A stretch of DNA of 45,165 nucleotides, taken from JBGSKY01 sp041740995 (GTDB lineage Bacteria; Planctomycetota; Planctomycetia; Pirellulales; Pirellulaceae). Below the pieces are notes generated by a model. The model was given only the letters and a program-made list of their open reading frames with translations. It had not been told where the DNA came from and made no database searches. A program made the position numbers and the translations under genes. Below are positions 18,139-27,034 of this stretch, in pieces. The DNA is taken from contig JBGSKY010000025.1 in assembly GCA_041740995.1 (NCBI GenBank), positions 1-45,165 of the forward strand, in the 5' to 3' direction. Within the stretch, counting starts at the first letter, position 1; each line of letters opens with the position of its first letter.

Positions 18139-18229
18139 GGTGAATGTCTTTACTTCATTGATCCAATGAGGACTTGCAGATCCTCAAAAACCAACTGAAA
18201 CCTAGTGAAACGCAACACTTTTATCAAAC

Positions 18230-18243
18230 GGCACGAATCGTGC
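18230..18243 (+). promoter_or_regulatory. Sigma-54 (RpoN) promoter for the RND metal-efflux operon
   Basis: CGGCACGAATCGTGCTT (18229-18245) has the invariant GG and GC separated by exactly 10 bases (-24 GG at 18230-18231; -12 GC at 18242-18243). It fits the TGGCACG-N4-TTGCW consensus except for C for T at the first base and G for T before TGC. It lies about 100 nt upstream of the adaptor gene. A sigma-54-dependent activator is encoded 6 kb downstream. Confidence 0.65.
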
Positions 18244-18344
18244 TTAGGTGTTTGTGTATCCTGACCAAAGTGGACATCCATCTTTTCAACTTTTGTTGAT
18301 TCAGATGGCATTCCGCGCTGAATCAAAACGTTTCACTGGTGCAA

Positions 18345-19829
18345 ATGAGATCGCTCGTCGCAAAATCCAATGTTGTGCAATCATTGTTGAAAGGCTTGCC
18401 AACCCTGTTGGTGTTGGGCTTGATGGGAGCCGGTTGGATGTTGATGCATCACATCAACTCTGGCAGGTCGACGGAAATAGAAGTTATTGAACCTGCTCCG
18501 CTTTCGCATTCCTCAGACACATTGGTGCTTTCAGATGGAAAACTGAAAGCTGCCAGAATCGAAAGCGCTCCAGCTCGATCTCATTTGATTCAACACGTGC
18601 ATACGGTACCCGGACGCCTTCGCTACGAACAATCAAAGCACGTGGATGTGAAGGCGCCGTTGGACGGCATCTTGGCTGAAATGCTTGTAACACCTGGCGA
18701 TCAAGTCGCTGCAGGTGATTTAATTGCCGTACTTCGAAGCCCAGAGATTGGACAAGCACGTGCAGAGATTCTCAAGCGAAAGAAGCAACTTGACATCGCA
18801 CAACAAATCTCACTCCGCGAAACGACGCTATTGAAGAATTTGGATCAGCTTTCGGCGATGCTCGATCAGAAACAGTCCAGTCAAGCGATTGAAGCCGCGT
18901 CTTCAAACCTTACGCTGGGAACCTACCGCCAAGATATTTTGTCCGCCTACTCGCGATTACGACTCGCTGATGAAATGCTCGAAAACGTGCGTCCTCTGTT
19001 GGCGTCTGGCTCAATCGCTGGCCGAACCGTTCGTGAACGTGAAGGTGAACGTCAATTAGCGGAAACTGCATTTCGCACCGCGCGGGACCAAGCAAAGTTT
19101 GCTGCCGAGCAAGCGAAATTGAAAGCGGACGCAGACGTTGCCGAAGCAGATCGTCAATTCAATCTGGCTTGGCAGTCACTCGAAACTTTACTGGGTTACA
19201 AAGAGAATCGGGAAACCGTCAACTTGTCCGACGAGGATTCGCTATCTCGTTTGGAAGTGCGTGCACCGTTCGCGGGCAGCATCGAGTCGAGAGGCTTTGC
19301 AAACAATGAACGAGTAATGCGTGGCGACTCCTTGGTTGTAATCGCAAACACCGACTCTTTGACGGTCGAAGCCAGTATTCGGGAGAGCGATTGGTCAGCC
19401 GTTGCGATGCAACCAGGGACAGAAGTCTCAGTGACGGTCCCGGCGCTAAACGATCGTATCTTCGCAGCACAGGTGAGGTACTTCGGACGAGAAGTTCAAA
19501 CCGATACAAACTCTGTTCCGCTAGTTGCTCAAATCGATAATAGTGAAGGACTTTTGCGTCCAGGCATGTTCGTTCGTGTCACTGTGCCCGTGGGCGATTC
19601 ACGGGAAGCACTCTCGATCAAGCCAGAAGCGGTCGTTCAGCACGAGAATAAGCAGTTCGTTTTTCTCGATATGCAGCGTGGCGTTTTCAAACGTGTCGAT
19701 GTCTCCACCGGTCGTGCTTCGGACGATTGGATCGAGATCACCAGCGGGCTTTCTGCGGGCCAATTGGTTGTGACGCACGGTGCCTTTTTGCTGAAGTCTG
19801 AGTTGCTGCTTCAAGGCGAAGGCGACTGA
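18345..19829 (+). CDS. RND efflux periplasmic adaptor (CusB/CzcB-type membrane fusion protein)
   Basis: 494 residues from the ATG at 18345; a GTG two codons earlier is possible, and neither has a strong ribosome binding site. A membrane anchor (about 10-35) is followed by a barrel-sandwich half (VDVKAPLDGILAEMLVTPGD), a long alpha-hairpin (about 140-290), the second lipoyl half (LEVRAPFAGSIESRGF) and a beta-barrel/membrane-proximal part (VPLVAQIDNSEGLLRPGMFV). It links the inner-membrane pump to an outer-membrane channel. The gene directly precedes the pump gene and probably shares its sigma-54 promoter. No outer-membrane factor gene is in the window. Confidence 0.92.
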   Translation: MRSLVAKSNVVQSLLKGLPTLLVLGLMGAGWMLMHHINSGRSTEIEVIEPAPLSHSSDTLVLSDGKLKAARIESAPARSHLIQHVHTVPGRLRYEQSKHVDVKAPLDGILAEMLVTPGDQVAAGDLIAVLRSPEIGQARAEILKRKKQLDIAQQISLRETTLLKNLDQLSAMLDQKQSSQAIEAASSNLTLGTYRQDILSAYSRLRLADEMLENVRPLLASGSIAGRTVREREGERQLAETAFRTARDQAKFAAEQAKLKADADVAEADRQFNLAWQSLETLLGYKENRETVNLSDEDSLSRLEVRAPFAGSIESRGFANNERVMRGDSLVVIANTDSLTVEASIRESDWSAVAMQPGTEVSVTVPALNDRIFAAQVRYFGREVQTDTNSVPLVAQIDNSEGLLRPGMFVRVTVPVGDSREALSIKPEAVVQHENKQFVFLDMQRGVFKRVDVSTGRASDDWIEITSGLSAGQLVVTHGAFLLKSELLLQGEGD

Positions 19830-19832
19830 AGT

Positions 19833-19910
19833 AAGTGGCATAGGCTTCCACGCTGTCATTGGCACTCATTTATTCACCGTGATGTGACAGGCTAGAAGCC
19901 TATCCCACTT
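19833..19910. repeat. Imperfect inverted repeat (REP/MITE-like hairpin) between adaptor and pump genes
   Basis: Arms 19833-19858 and 19885-19910 match as AAGTGGCATAGGCTTC against AAGTGGGATAGGCTTC plus about seven further paired bases of the CTGTCA end, around a 26-nt centre. This long hairpin lies inside the operon between stop and start. It could act as a partial terminator or RNA processing site that sets the adaptor-to-pump ratio. Confidence 0.8.
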
Positions 19911-19932
19911 TTTGAGAACGCACGAACAATCA

Positions 19933-22900
19933 ATGCTCACTAAAATCATTGAACTCTCGCTCGCTAATCGCGGCCTCGTCATCATCATGACGTTGCTGAT
20001 GGCGCTGGCTGGTCTCTACTCAGCGTTGAATCTCCCGATCGATGCTGTTCCTGACATGACGAATGTCCAAGTGCAAGTCGTCACCGTCGCCGGTTCACTT
20101 TCGCCGGTCGAAGTCGAGCGATACGTAACTTATCCGGTTGAAAACACAATGGGCGGATTGCCTGACGTTGAAGAGCTTCGTAGCGTTTCAAAATTTGGAA
20201 TCTCCGTCGTCACCATCGTCTTCAAAGAGGCGACGGACATCTACCGCGCTCGTCAATTGGTAACTGAAAGACTGAGTGATGCCGCCGCCAACATTCCACC
20301 GGGATATGGCACTCCCACCGTCGGGCCTTTGACCACCGCGCTCGGTGAGATTCTTCAATTTGAAGTGCGTAGTGATCGGCATTCGCCCATGGAACTGCGA
20401 ACGATGCTGGAGTGGGACATTTCACCTAAGCTACGTCAAGTCTCAGGCGTTACTGAAATCAATACTCACGGTGGTTTCTACAAAACATTCGAAGTTCAAC
20501 CTGATCCCGATCGCATGTCCAGCTATGGCATCTCCATGGACTTGCTTTTCAAAAGGCTTGAAGCGAACAACAACACTTCTGGCGGTGGTTATGTCATTCA
20601 CCACGGCGAACAACGATTCATTCGCGGCGTGTCGCTGCTAGAGAACGAACAGGACATTGAGTCCGTGGTGATTCGTCGCGAGGCTGATGGGAATCCGATC
20701 CTACTCCGAGATATCGCCAAAGTCAGCATCGAACCAATGACTCGGCAAGGCGCGGTGACTCGCGATGGTCGCGGAGAAATTGTCACGGGACTAGTGATGA
20801 TGTTGATCGGTGAAAATTCACGCGAAGTCGTCACGGCCGCGAAGGAAAGGTTGAAAGAAATCGAAGTCACGTTGCCCGAAGGCGTGCGTTTGGAAGTGAC
20901 ATACGACCGCGCCGCGCTGATCGGCCGCACGCTTAAAACCGTGCTCACCAATCTGACCGAAGGCGGGATGTTGGTCGTCATCGTGTTGCTGTTGATGCTC
21001 GGAAATCTGCGAGCGGGCATCATTGTCGCACTTGCGATTCCGCTCTCGATGTTGTTCGCAACCAATGTGATGGCTTACACCGGCGTGACGGCAAGTTTGA
21101 TGAGTTTGGGTGCGATCGATTTTGGTTTGATCGTCGATAGCAGCGTCATCATGGTCGAAAATTGCATTCGTAAACTGTCGCATGACAACGGTGATGCGAA
21201 ACACGAAGACATCATCCTTGACGCAGCGGTCGAAGTGCGGAAGCCGACGATGTTCGGCGAGCTTATCATTGCGGTGGTGTTCCTGCCGATCTTGTTGCTC
21301 GAAGGGACCGAAGGAAAATTGTTCCGACCGATGGCGCTGACCGTCTTGTTTGCGCTCGGCGGTTCCCTGATTCTCTCGCTGTCGTTCATGCCGGCCATGG
21401 CATCGATTTTCTTGCCCAAGAAAATGAGTGAGGAAGATGTCTTTCTGGTCCGCGTGGTTAAGTTTTTTTATGAGCCAGTCGTATCGCGAGCGATCATGCA
21501 TCCGTTTGTCACCGTCGCAATTGCACTCACAGTCTTCGCCGTCAGTTTGCCAATGGGACGGCACTTGGGAGCGGAATTTATGCCGAGACTGGAGGAGGGT
21601 GACTTGTTGGTCGAAGCCTTGCGTCTGCCAAGCGCAACGCTCGAAGGTTCAATCGAAATGTCTACGCAGATTGAAAACATTCTCAAGAAGTATCCCGAAG
21701 TGAAGACGGTCTTCTCGAAAACGGGACGCCCGGAAATCGCAAACGATGTGATGGGTGTGCATCAAACCGACGTCTGGGTACTTCTCCATCCCGTGCATGA
21801 CTGGCCCGATCATAAGACACGAGATGAGCTGATCGAACAAATGTCAGCGGAGTTGAGTGCGAACGTTCCTGGTGTCGCTTTCGGTTTCACTCAGCCGATT
21901 GAAATGCGCGTCGATGAATTGGTCGCCGGTGTGAAGGCCGATGTGGCCGTGTTGCTTTACGGCGACGATATGGAGATTCTTGGTTCCAAAGGGAAAGAGA
22001 TTGAAGCGTTGCTGCGTTCAATACCCGGCGCGGTCGATGTAAAAGCCGACTATCAAGCGAACTTGTCGACACTCACAGTAAAAACCAAACCTCAAGCACT
22101 CGCGCAGTACGGCATCGACGCCCAAACGGTCCTCGATGTCGTTTCATCGCTCGGCGGTTATCAGGTCGGGCAAATCTTTGAAGGTCGCGCTCGCTATCCA
22201 ATCATGGTTCGCGTTCCTGAAAAATGGCGAGAGAACTTGAACTTACTGGAGCAAGTGCCTGTCGCTGATTCTAACGGTCAAGCGGTCCCGCTGAAGGAAC
22301 TCGCTGACATCCGATTGGAAGAAACACCACCCACGATCGAACACGAAGGCAACCGCCGCCGCACGTTTATTTCAGCCAATGTTCGCGGCCGTGATGTCGC
22401 GTCGTTTGTTACCGAAGCCCAATCGACTGTTGCCGAAAAGGTTGCGTTCGCACCCGGCTATGAAATCCGCTGGGGAGGCGACTTTGAAAACTTGCAATCG
22501 GCTAGCCGCAGACTCGCCATCATCACGCCGCTTGTGCTCTTAATCATCATGCTGTTGCTGCACACCAGCCTCGGCTCGATGCGATTGGCACTTTTGATAT
22601 TCTTGTGCGTACCAATGGCCGCATCTGGCGGAGTCATCGCGTTGTACTTTCGCGAAATGCCATTCAGTATTTCGGCTGGTGTCGGCTTCATTGCATTGTT
22701 CGGTGTCGCAGTGCTCAACGGATTGGTTTGGGTTAGCGCTGCGGAGCACTCACGCAAATCAGGAATGCCACTTCAAGAGGTCAGCCACGACACGGCTCTT
22801 GTTCGCTTGCGACCAGTGTTGATGACGGCTCTCGTTGCAAGTCTCGGATTCATGCCGACGGCGCTCTCAACCAGTGACGGGGCAGAGATGCAACGTCCGT

Positions 22901-23043
22901 TAGCCACCGTCGTAATCGGCGGGCTGATTACGTCCACATTGCTCACCTCGCTCGTGATCCCAACAATCTATCCGTGGTTTGCTCGTGGCTTGAAAGGCGT
23001 GCTGCCTGGACCGAAAAGCAATGAAGCGTTGTCGATGGATTGA
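19933..23043 (+). CDS. Heavy-metal efflux RND permease (CzcA/CusA family)
   Basis: 1036 residues from the ATG at 19933 (a TTG seven codons earlier is less likely). It has the twelve-helix RND architecture with two periplasmic loops: LPIDAVPDMTNVQVQVVT at the start, PVEVERYVTYPVE, and the TM4 motif DFGLIVDSSVIMVEN. That motif resembles the DFGx3DGAx3VEN of divalent-cation pumps, but with Ser-Ser for Gly-Ala, so the transported metal is uncertain. It exports metal by proton antiport through the adaptor and an outer-membrane channel. It follows the adaptor gene and precedes the VIT1 gene. Confidence 0.95.
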   Translation: MLTKIIELSLANRGLVIIMTLLMALAGLYSALNLPIDAVPDMTNVQVQVVTVAGSLSPVEVERYVTYPVENTMGGLPDVEELRSVSKFGISVVTIVFKEATDIYRARQLVTERLSDAAANIPPGYGTPTVGPLTTALGEILQFEVRSDRHSPMELRTMLEWDISPKLRQVSGVTEINTHGGFYKTFEVQPDPDRMSSYGISMDLLFKRLEANNNTSGGGYVIHHGEQRFIRGVSLLENEQDIESVVIRREADGNPILLRDIAKVSIEPMTRQGAVTRDGRGEIVTGLVMMLIGENSREVVTAAKERLKEIEVTLPEGVRLEVTYDRAALIGRTLKTVLTNLTEGGMLVVIVLLLMLGNLRAGIIVALAIPLSMLFATNVMAYTGVTASLMSLGAIDFGLIVDSSVIMVENCIRKLSHDNGDAKHEDIILDAAVEVRKPTMFGELIIAVVFLPILLLEGTEGKLFRPMALTVLFALGGSLILSLSFMPAMASIFLPKKMSEEDVFLVRVVKFFYEPVVSRAIMHPFVTVAIALTVFAVSLPMGRHLGAEFMPRLEEGDLLVEALRLPSATLEGSIEMSTQIENILKKYPEVKTVFSKTGRPEIANDVMGVHQTDVWVLLHPVHDWPDHKTRDELIEQMSAELSANVPGVAFGFTQPIEMRVDELVAGVKADVAVLLYGDDMEILGSKGKEIEALLRSIPGAVDVKADYQANLSTLTVKTKPQALAQYGIDAQTVLDVVSSLGGYQVGQIFEGRARYPIMVRVPEKWRENLNLLEQVPVADSNGQAVPLKELADIRLEETPPTIEHEGNRRRTFISANVRGRDVASFVTEAQSTVAEKVAFAPGYEIRWGGDFENLQSASRRLAIITPLVLLIIMLLLHTSLGSMRLALLIFLCVPMAASGGVIALYFREMPFSISAGVGFIALFGVAVLNGLVWVSAAEHSRKSGMPLQEVSHDTALVRLRPVLMTALVASLGFMPTALSTSDGAEMQRPLATVVIGGLITSTLLTSLVIPTIYPWFARGLKGVLPGPKSNEALSMD

Positions 23044-23168
23044 CTCAACACCAATACGGTGGGCGGTGACCGGTGACTTCGCTGGCCAACAGTCTTGTTT
23101 GTGAATGCCCTCTATAACAAGTTTGTGGGTGAAAGCCCCCGCCCGCCATCTATTACCAGGAAAAAATC

Positions 23169-23858
23169 ATGATTCATCTAGAACGCCATCGTACCGATCG
23201 AATCGGCTGGTTGCGTGCCGCTGTTTTGGGAGCGAACGACGGCATTGTGTCGACAGCCAGCTTGGTTGTAGGCGTCGCATCGGCAGAGTCCTCGCGCAGT
23301 AGCATTCTGGTCGCCGGAGTCGCGGGACTTGTTGCCGGCGCGATGTCGATGGCGGCAGGTGAATACGTGTCGGTCAGTTCACAATCGGATACCGAAAACG
23401 CCGACATTGCTCGCGAGCGAGAAGAACTTGCGACAACGCCCGAATTGGAACTACACGAACTCACCACAGTCTACATCAAGCGAGGACTCGACAACACACT
23501 TGCTCTACAAGTCGCCGAGCAGCTCACCGCCCATGATGCCCTCGGCGCTCACGCTCGTGACGAACTCGGCATCTCTGAACAAACTACCGCTCGTCCGACA
23601 CAAGCTGCGCTGACCTCCGCCGCGACCTTCGCAGTCGGAGCCGCCTTGCCACTCGCGGCCACATTCCTCACGCCCGCATCGCAAATCCCAATCGTTGTTT
23701 CGATTCTCTCGCTCGGATTCCTCGCGCTCCTGGGTGGAATGTCCGCACGTGCCGGCGGAGCGCCGATCGCGAAAGCGGTCACGCGAGTCACATTTTGGGG
23801 AGCGATCGCGATGCTCGCCACCGCGGGTATCGGCTACCTTTTCGGTGTCGCCGCATAA
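23169..23858 (+). CDS. VIT1/CCC1-family iron/manganese transporter
   Basis: 229 residues with an AGGA site before the ATG. The family signature is clear: WLRAAVLGANDGIVSTASLVVGVA in TM1, GAMSMAAGEYVSVSSQSDTE in TM2, a short cytoplasmic helical region rich in Glu, and three C-terminal TMs. It lacks the long metal-binding domain of plant VIT1 and is close to bacterial VIT1-like proteins. It likely moves Fe2+ or Mn2+. It lies 125 nt after the RND pump on the same strand and may be read with it. Confidence 0.92.
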   Translation: MIHLERHRTDRIGWLRAAVLGANDGIVSTASLVVGVASAESSRSSILVAGVAGLVAGAMSMAAGEYVSVSSQSDTENADIAREREELATTPELELHELTTVYIKRGLDNTLALQVAEQLTAHDALGAHARDELGISEQTTARPTQAALTSAATFAVGAALPLAATFLTPASQIPIVVSILSLGFLALLGGMSARAGGAPIAKAVTRVTFWGAIAMLATAGIGYLFGVAA

Positions 23859-23868
23859 GTTCGCGATG

Positions 23869-24090
23869 TTACTCAAACCAAGTACCGAAATCAACGAGCA
23901 AGCTCGCCAAGTCGTTGACGCGCATCGCGGCGCGGGCGACCAAACCGATGACGTGACTCTTTCGCTGATGGAGTTCCAGTTGTAAGACAGGATTAATGCC
24001 ACCCCATTGAATGTAGTCGACGAACTGGTTCGGAAAGTGTTCCAGCGTCTGAACGTCTAGGCTCTGTTTGAAAAGGTAATGAACAATCAC
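23869..24090 (-). CDS. Small 73-residue protein translationally coupled to the NtrC-like regulator; function unknown
   Basis: The GTG at 24090 overlaps the regulator's TGA as GTGA, and the frame runs to TAA at 23869, 10 nt from the convergent VIT1 stop. The 73 residues look like a real protein: hydrophobic and aromatic residues alternate sensibly (VHYLFKQSLDVQTLEHFP; VARAAMRVNDLASLLVDFG). The latter resembles a helix, and there is no membrane segment or Cys motif. I do not recognise a family. Position as third gene of the two-component operon suggests an accessory to the sensor or regulator. Longer ORF calls in this frame merely read through the regulator. Confidence 0.6.
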   Translation of the reverse strand: MIVHYLFKQSLDVQTLEHFPNQFVDYIQWGGINPVLQLELHQRKSHVIGLVARAAMRVNDLASLLVDFGTWFE

Positions 24091-25505
24091 GAACTGTAAT
24101 CGCCTGCTTCGATACCGAGCGACTTGAGTTTGCTTCGTAGTGTCACTCGCGAGATTCCGAGGATCGTCGCCGCTTTTAGTTGATTGCCGCTGGTGTGTTT
24201 CAAGACTTGGCGAAACAGCTGTTCTTCCGCGATCGCGATCGCTTCGGCGTGCAGGTTCTCGCCACCAGCTTCGATCCGATCTGCGACGTAGGCTTTCGAC
24301 AAATATTCTTGATCTGACCTGCCGCCCTGGATTTGAGGCTTTGCGTCGATAAGCGGAGGTAAGAACTCGGGCAGCAGGATGTTGCCACGCGCGGTTAGCA
24401 GCGATTGCTTCATCGCGTTTTCGAGTTCCCGCACATTGCCCGGCCAATTGTATTGCTGCAGAAGCTCTAGGGTCTCTGGAGCAATACTTCGAATATCTTT
24501 TCCAAACTCGTTGCTGTATTTCCGCAGAAAATATTCGGCAAGCACTCTTAAGTCGTCGTCACGATCGCGAAGCGGCGGCAGATGGATCGACACGACACTT
24601 AATCGGAAATACAAATCCGATCGAAATAAACCTTCGGAAACTAACTGCTTCAAGTCGTGATTCGTTGCGGCGATGATACGTGCGTCCACTTTGATCGGTG
24701 TGTTGCCACCGACGCGCTCAAAGGTTTGGTCTTGCAGAACTCGCAAAACCTTAGCTTGCGTCATTGGCGACATATCGCCGACTTCATCCAGAAACAGCGT
24801 TCCCTTATCGGCTTGTTCCAGTTTGCCGATCCGTTGCCGATGGGCATCGGTGAAGGCTCCTTTTTCATGACCAAAAATCTCACTTTCTAGCAGCGCGTCG
24901 GGAATCGCGGCGCAGTTGATCGCTTGAAAAGGGCCATTGGCACGTAGGCTGTGATGGTAAATGGCTTGAGCGACGACTTCTTTGCCGGTACCGCTTTCGC
25001 CGAGCAACAAGACGGTTAAGTTCTGAGACGCAACGCGACCGATCGCCTTGTAAACTTCCTTCATCGCGTTACAGCGACCAACGATCGCGTCGGCGACGGT
25101 GTCTTCTTCGTCAGCCAATACCGGTTGTACTCGAACCATGCGACTGAGGTAGAATGCTTTGTCTAGCAAGGCCCGCATTTCATCTAATTCGAGCGGCTTG
25201 AACAGGTAATCATAGGCGCCGAGTTTCGTCGCTTCGATTGCGGATTCGACCGTGCCATGTCCGGTGATAAAGATCACAGGCACTCGCGCGTCAATGGCTC
25301 GCAAGCGTTTAAAGCATTCCAGACCGGACGCATCTGGCAAGCTCAAATCAATAACGACTACGTCAGGCTTGGCCGACTTGAAAAGCGACTCGCCATCGGC
25401 AGCGTTCATTGCTGTCAGGACTGTCGTGTCCGCTTTGGTGAACGCTCGCTCAAAGGCCTTCAAGATCGAATGTTCGTCATCAATGACTAATAGACTTTGC
25501 ATCAT
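24087..25505 (-). CDS. Sigma-54-dependent NtrC/ZraR-family response regulator
   Basis: 472 residues. The receiver domain has D9/D10, phospho-acceptor D53 (VVIDLSLPDASG) and K104. The AAA+ domain has Walker A GESGTGKE (169-176), the sigma-54-contact loop GAFTDA (216-221; Asp replaces the last Gly of GAFTGA) and Walker B GTLFLDE (235-241). A Fis-type helix-turn-helix (NQLKAATILGISRVTLRSKL) ends the protein. Its ATG overlaps the kinase stop as TGATG. It probably activates the sigma-54 promoter at 18230, and so the RND operon, in response to metal, by analogy with ZraSR; target and signal are inferred. Confidence 0.95.
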   Translation of the reverse strand: MMQSLLVIDDEHSILKAFERAFTKADTTVLTAMNAADGESLFKSAKPDVVVIDLSLPDASGLECFKRLRAIDARVPVIFITGHGTVESAIEATKLGAYDYLFKPLELDEMRALLDKAFYLSRMVRVQPVLADEEDTVADAIVGRCNAMKEVYKAIGRVASQNLTVLLLGESGTGKEVVAQAIYHHSLRANGPFQAINCAAIPDALLESEIFGHEKGAFTDAHRQRIGKLEQADKGTLFLDEVGDMSPMTQAKVLRVLQDQTFERVGGNTPIKVDARIIAATNHDLKQLVSEGLFRSDLYFRLSVVSIHLPPLRDRDDDLRVLAEYFLRKYSNEFGKDIRSIAPETLELLQQYNWPGNVRELENAMKQSLLTARGNILLPEFLPPLIDAKPQIQGGRSDQEYLSKAYVADRIEAGGENLHAEAIAIAEEQLFRQVLKHTSGNQLKAATILGISRVTLRSKLKSLGIEAGDYSS

Positions 25506-27034
25506 CACTCCGTCGTGGAACTCGCCAACTCGTTCGAAGTCTCAATACTGGTGCTTGCTGGGGTGTTTAAGTCCACTACAGCGGCTGTTGTGATCGGCAG
25601 GGACAACTGGAAACTTGCGCCGCCTGTCACTTGATTTTGACCTGTCAGCGAACCACCGTGCGCGTGTGCGATGCGCCGGCAAATACCCAAGCCCAAGCCG
25701 ACGCCATTGACTTTCGTAGTCACAAACGGAGTAAACAACTTTCTGAGTACGATCTCGTTGATCCCAACACCACTGTCATTGACGCAAATGTGTACGACAG
25801 ACGCTTCGCTGGTCACTTTAATCATGAGCTTGCCGCCGGTTGGCATTGCGTCGAGTGCGTTGAGTACCAAGTTCAAAAGCAATTGCTGAAGTTGGGCTGA
25901 GTCGCCGTTGATGCAAATTGGAGACTTTGGCGCATCAACATGCAGCTCAACGCCCTGCGACTTGCAGCGACCGTCGATCAATTGGACGGCCCTCGAAATA
26001 GCCGTTTGAATCGCAAACTCACTGAATTCACTTGCTTCGGGGCGAGCGTAGTCGAGCAGGCTATTGACTGAACGCTCCATCCGGCGAATCTCTTGTTCGA
26101 CCAACTCGAGATCATCGGTCGGTAAGCCTTCGTCAGAAAATTTCGCTCGGTTGACTTGAATCAGCATCTTGATGGATGTCAATGGATTACGAATTTCGTG
26201 CGCAACGCCGGTGGCCAGTTGTGCTAGCGTCGCCATCTGTTGCGCTCGCAATGCTTCGGTTTGGCGAGCCATAGTTATTCGTTCTTGCTCGGCGATCTGC
26301 GATTCCGTGAGATCACGAACGATGGCGATGCGAGTTTCTTCAGTCTCCGAGGGGTACTGACTGACTGACACTTGCACGGGGAAACGCTGGCCGCCAGGGC
26401 GTGACGCATCGAATTGAAAGACCATCGGCAAGGCCGATAGATCATCAGGAAGATTTGGGATCAACGATCGCATAGAGCTTCCGATCAGTGTCAGTACGTC
26501 AAAACCGAACAGTTCGGTCGCGGCGCGGTTGCAAGACAGTATCTTGCCGCTTTGGTCGAACGTCAAAATGCTTTCACTAGCATTGGCAACAATCGTTTCG
26601 CTTCGCTCATGCTCTTGGATCGCGATTCTTCGCAGCGGTCCGATGATGACCAGCCATAGAACTGGAGCACAGGCGAACGTCAGCAATACTGCATCAATGA
26701 CTGCTTTTCCAGTTTCGCCGAGCATCGTTGGGACGACGTAGGGAAGTACCAACATCACAGCGACTTCCGCCGTGAACACCAGCAGTAGTACGAGACCCAA
26801 GATTCGAATAGGCGAACGCAGGATCGTTGATAAAGCGGAAACACGGTTGGACATGAGCAAAAGCCGATGCAATCGCTGCGCGGTGCCGACCGGTGGTGGC
26901 GAACCGTGGAGCTGAGTTACGAGGCCTTTGCGTCCAAACGGGATTTGCGTGGCGTGAATGCTCGCTGTCCGACTGGTCGTGGCCTCCAGGTTGAGGAATT
27001 TTGAATATTCATAGTTTAACACCGGTTCAGACAT
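25505..27034 (-). CDS. PAS-domain sensor histidine kinase (NtrB/ZraS-like)
   Basis: 509 residues from the ATG at 27034, which has GAGG 8 nt upstream; the TTG four codons earlier is rejected. Two TM helices (about 77-103 and 112-133) have almost no periplasmic loop between them, so sensing is probably within the membrane or cytoplasm. A PAS domain (148-245) is followed by HisKA with H279 (ATGVAHEIRNPLTSIK) and a HATPase domain (QLLLNLVLNALDAMP; VNDSGVGI; GVGLGLGICRRIAHAHGG). The 60-residue N-terminal cytoplasmic extension is unusual. It forms an operon with the response regulator (1-nt overlap). Confidence 0.94.
   Translation of the reverse strand: MSEPVLNYEYSKFLNLEATTSRTASIHATQIPFGRKGLVTQLHGSPPPVGTAQRLHRLLLMSNRVSALSTILRSPIRILGLVLLLVFTAEVAVMLVLPYVVPTMLGETGKAVIDAVLLTFACAPVLWLVIIGPLRRIAIQEHERSETIVANASESILTFDQSGKILSCNRAATELFGFDVLTLIGSSMRSLIPNLPDDLSALPMVFQFDASRPGGQRFPVQVSVSQYPSETEETRIAIVRDLTESQIAEQERITMARQTEALRAQQMATLAQLATGVAHEIRNPLTSIKMLIQVNRAKFSDEGLPTDDLELVEQEIRRMERSVNSLLDYARPEASEFSEFAIQTAISRAVQLIDGRCKSQGVELHVDAPKSPICINGDSAQLQQLLLNLVLNALDAMPTGGKLMIKVTSEASVVHICVNDSGVGINEIVLRKLFTPFVTTKVNGVGLGLGICRRIAHAHGGSLTGQNQVTGGASFQLSLPITTAAVVDLNTPASTSIETSNELASSTTE

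Noticed and set aside
20818..21564. Long antisense frame inside the RND pump gene
   Set aside because: Shadow of a strongly conserved coding sequence; product is His/Gln/Asp-rich without a fold signature.
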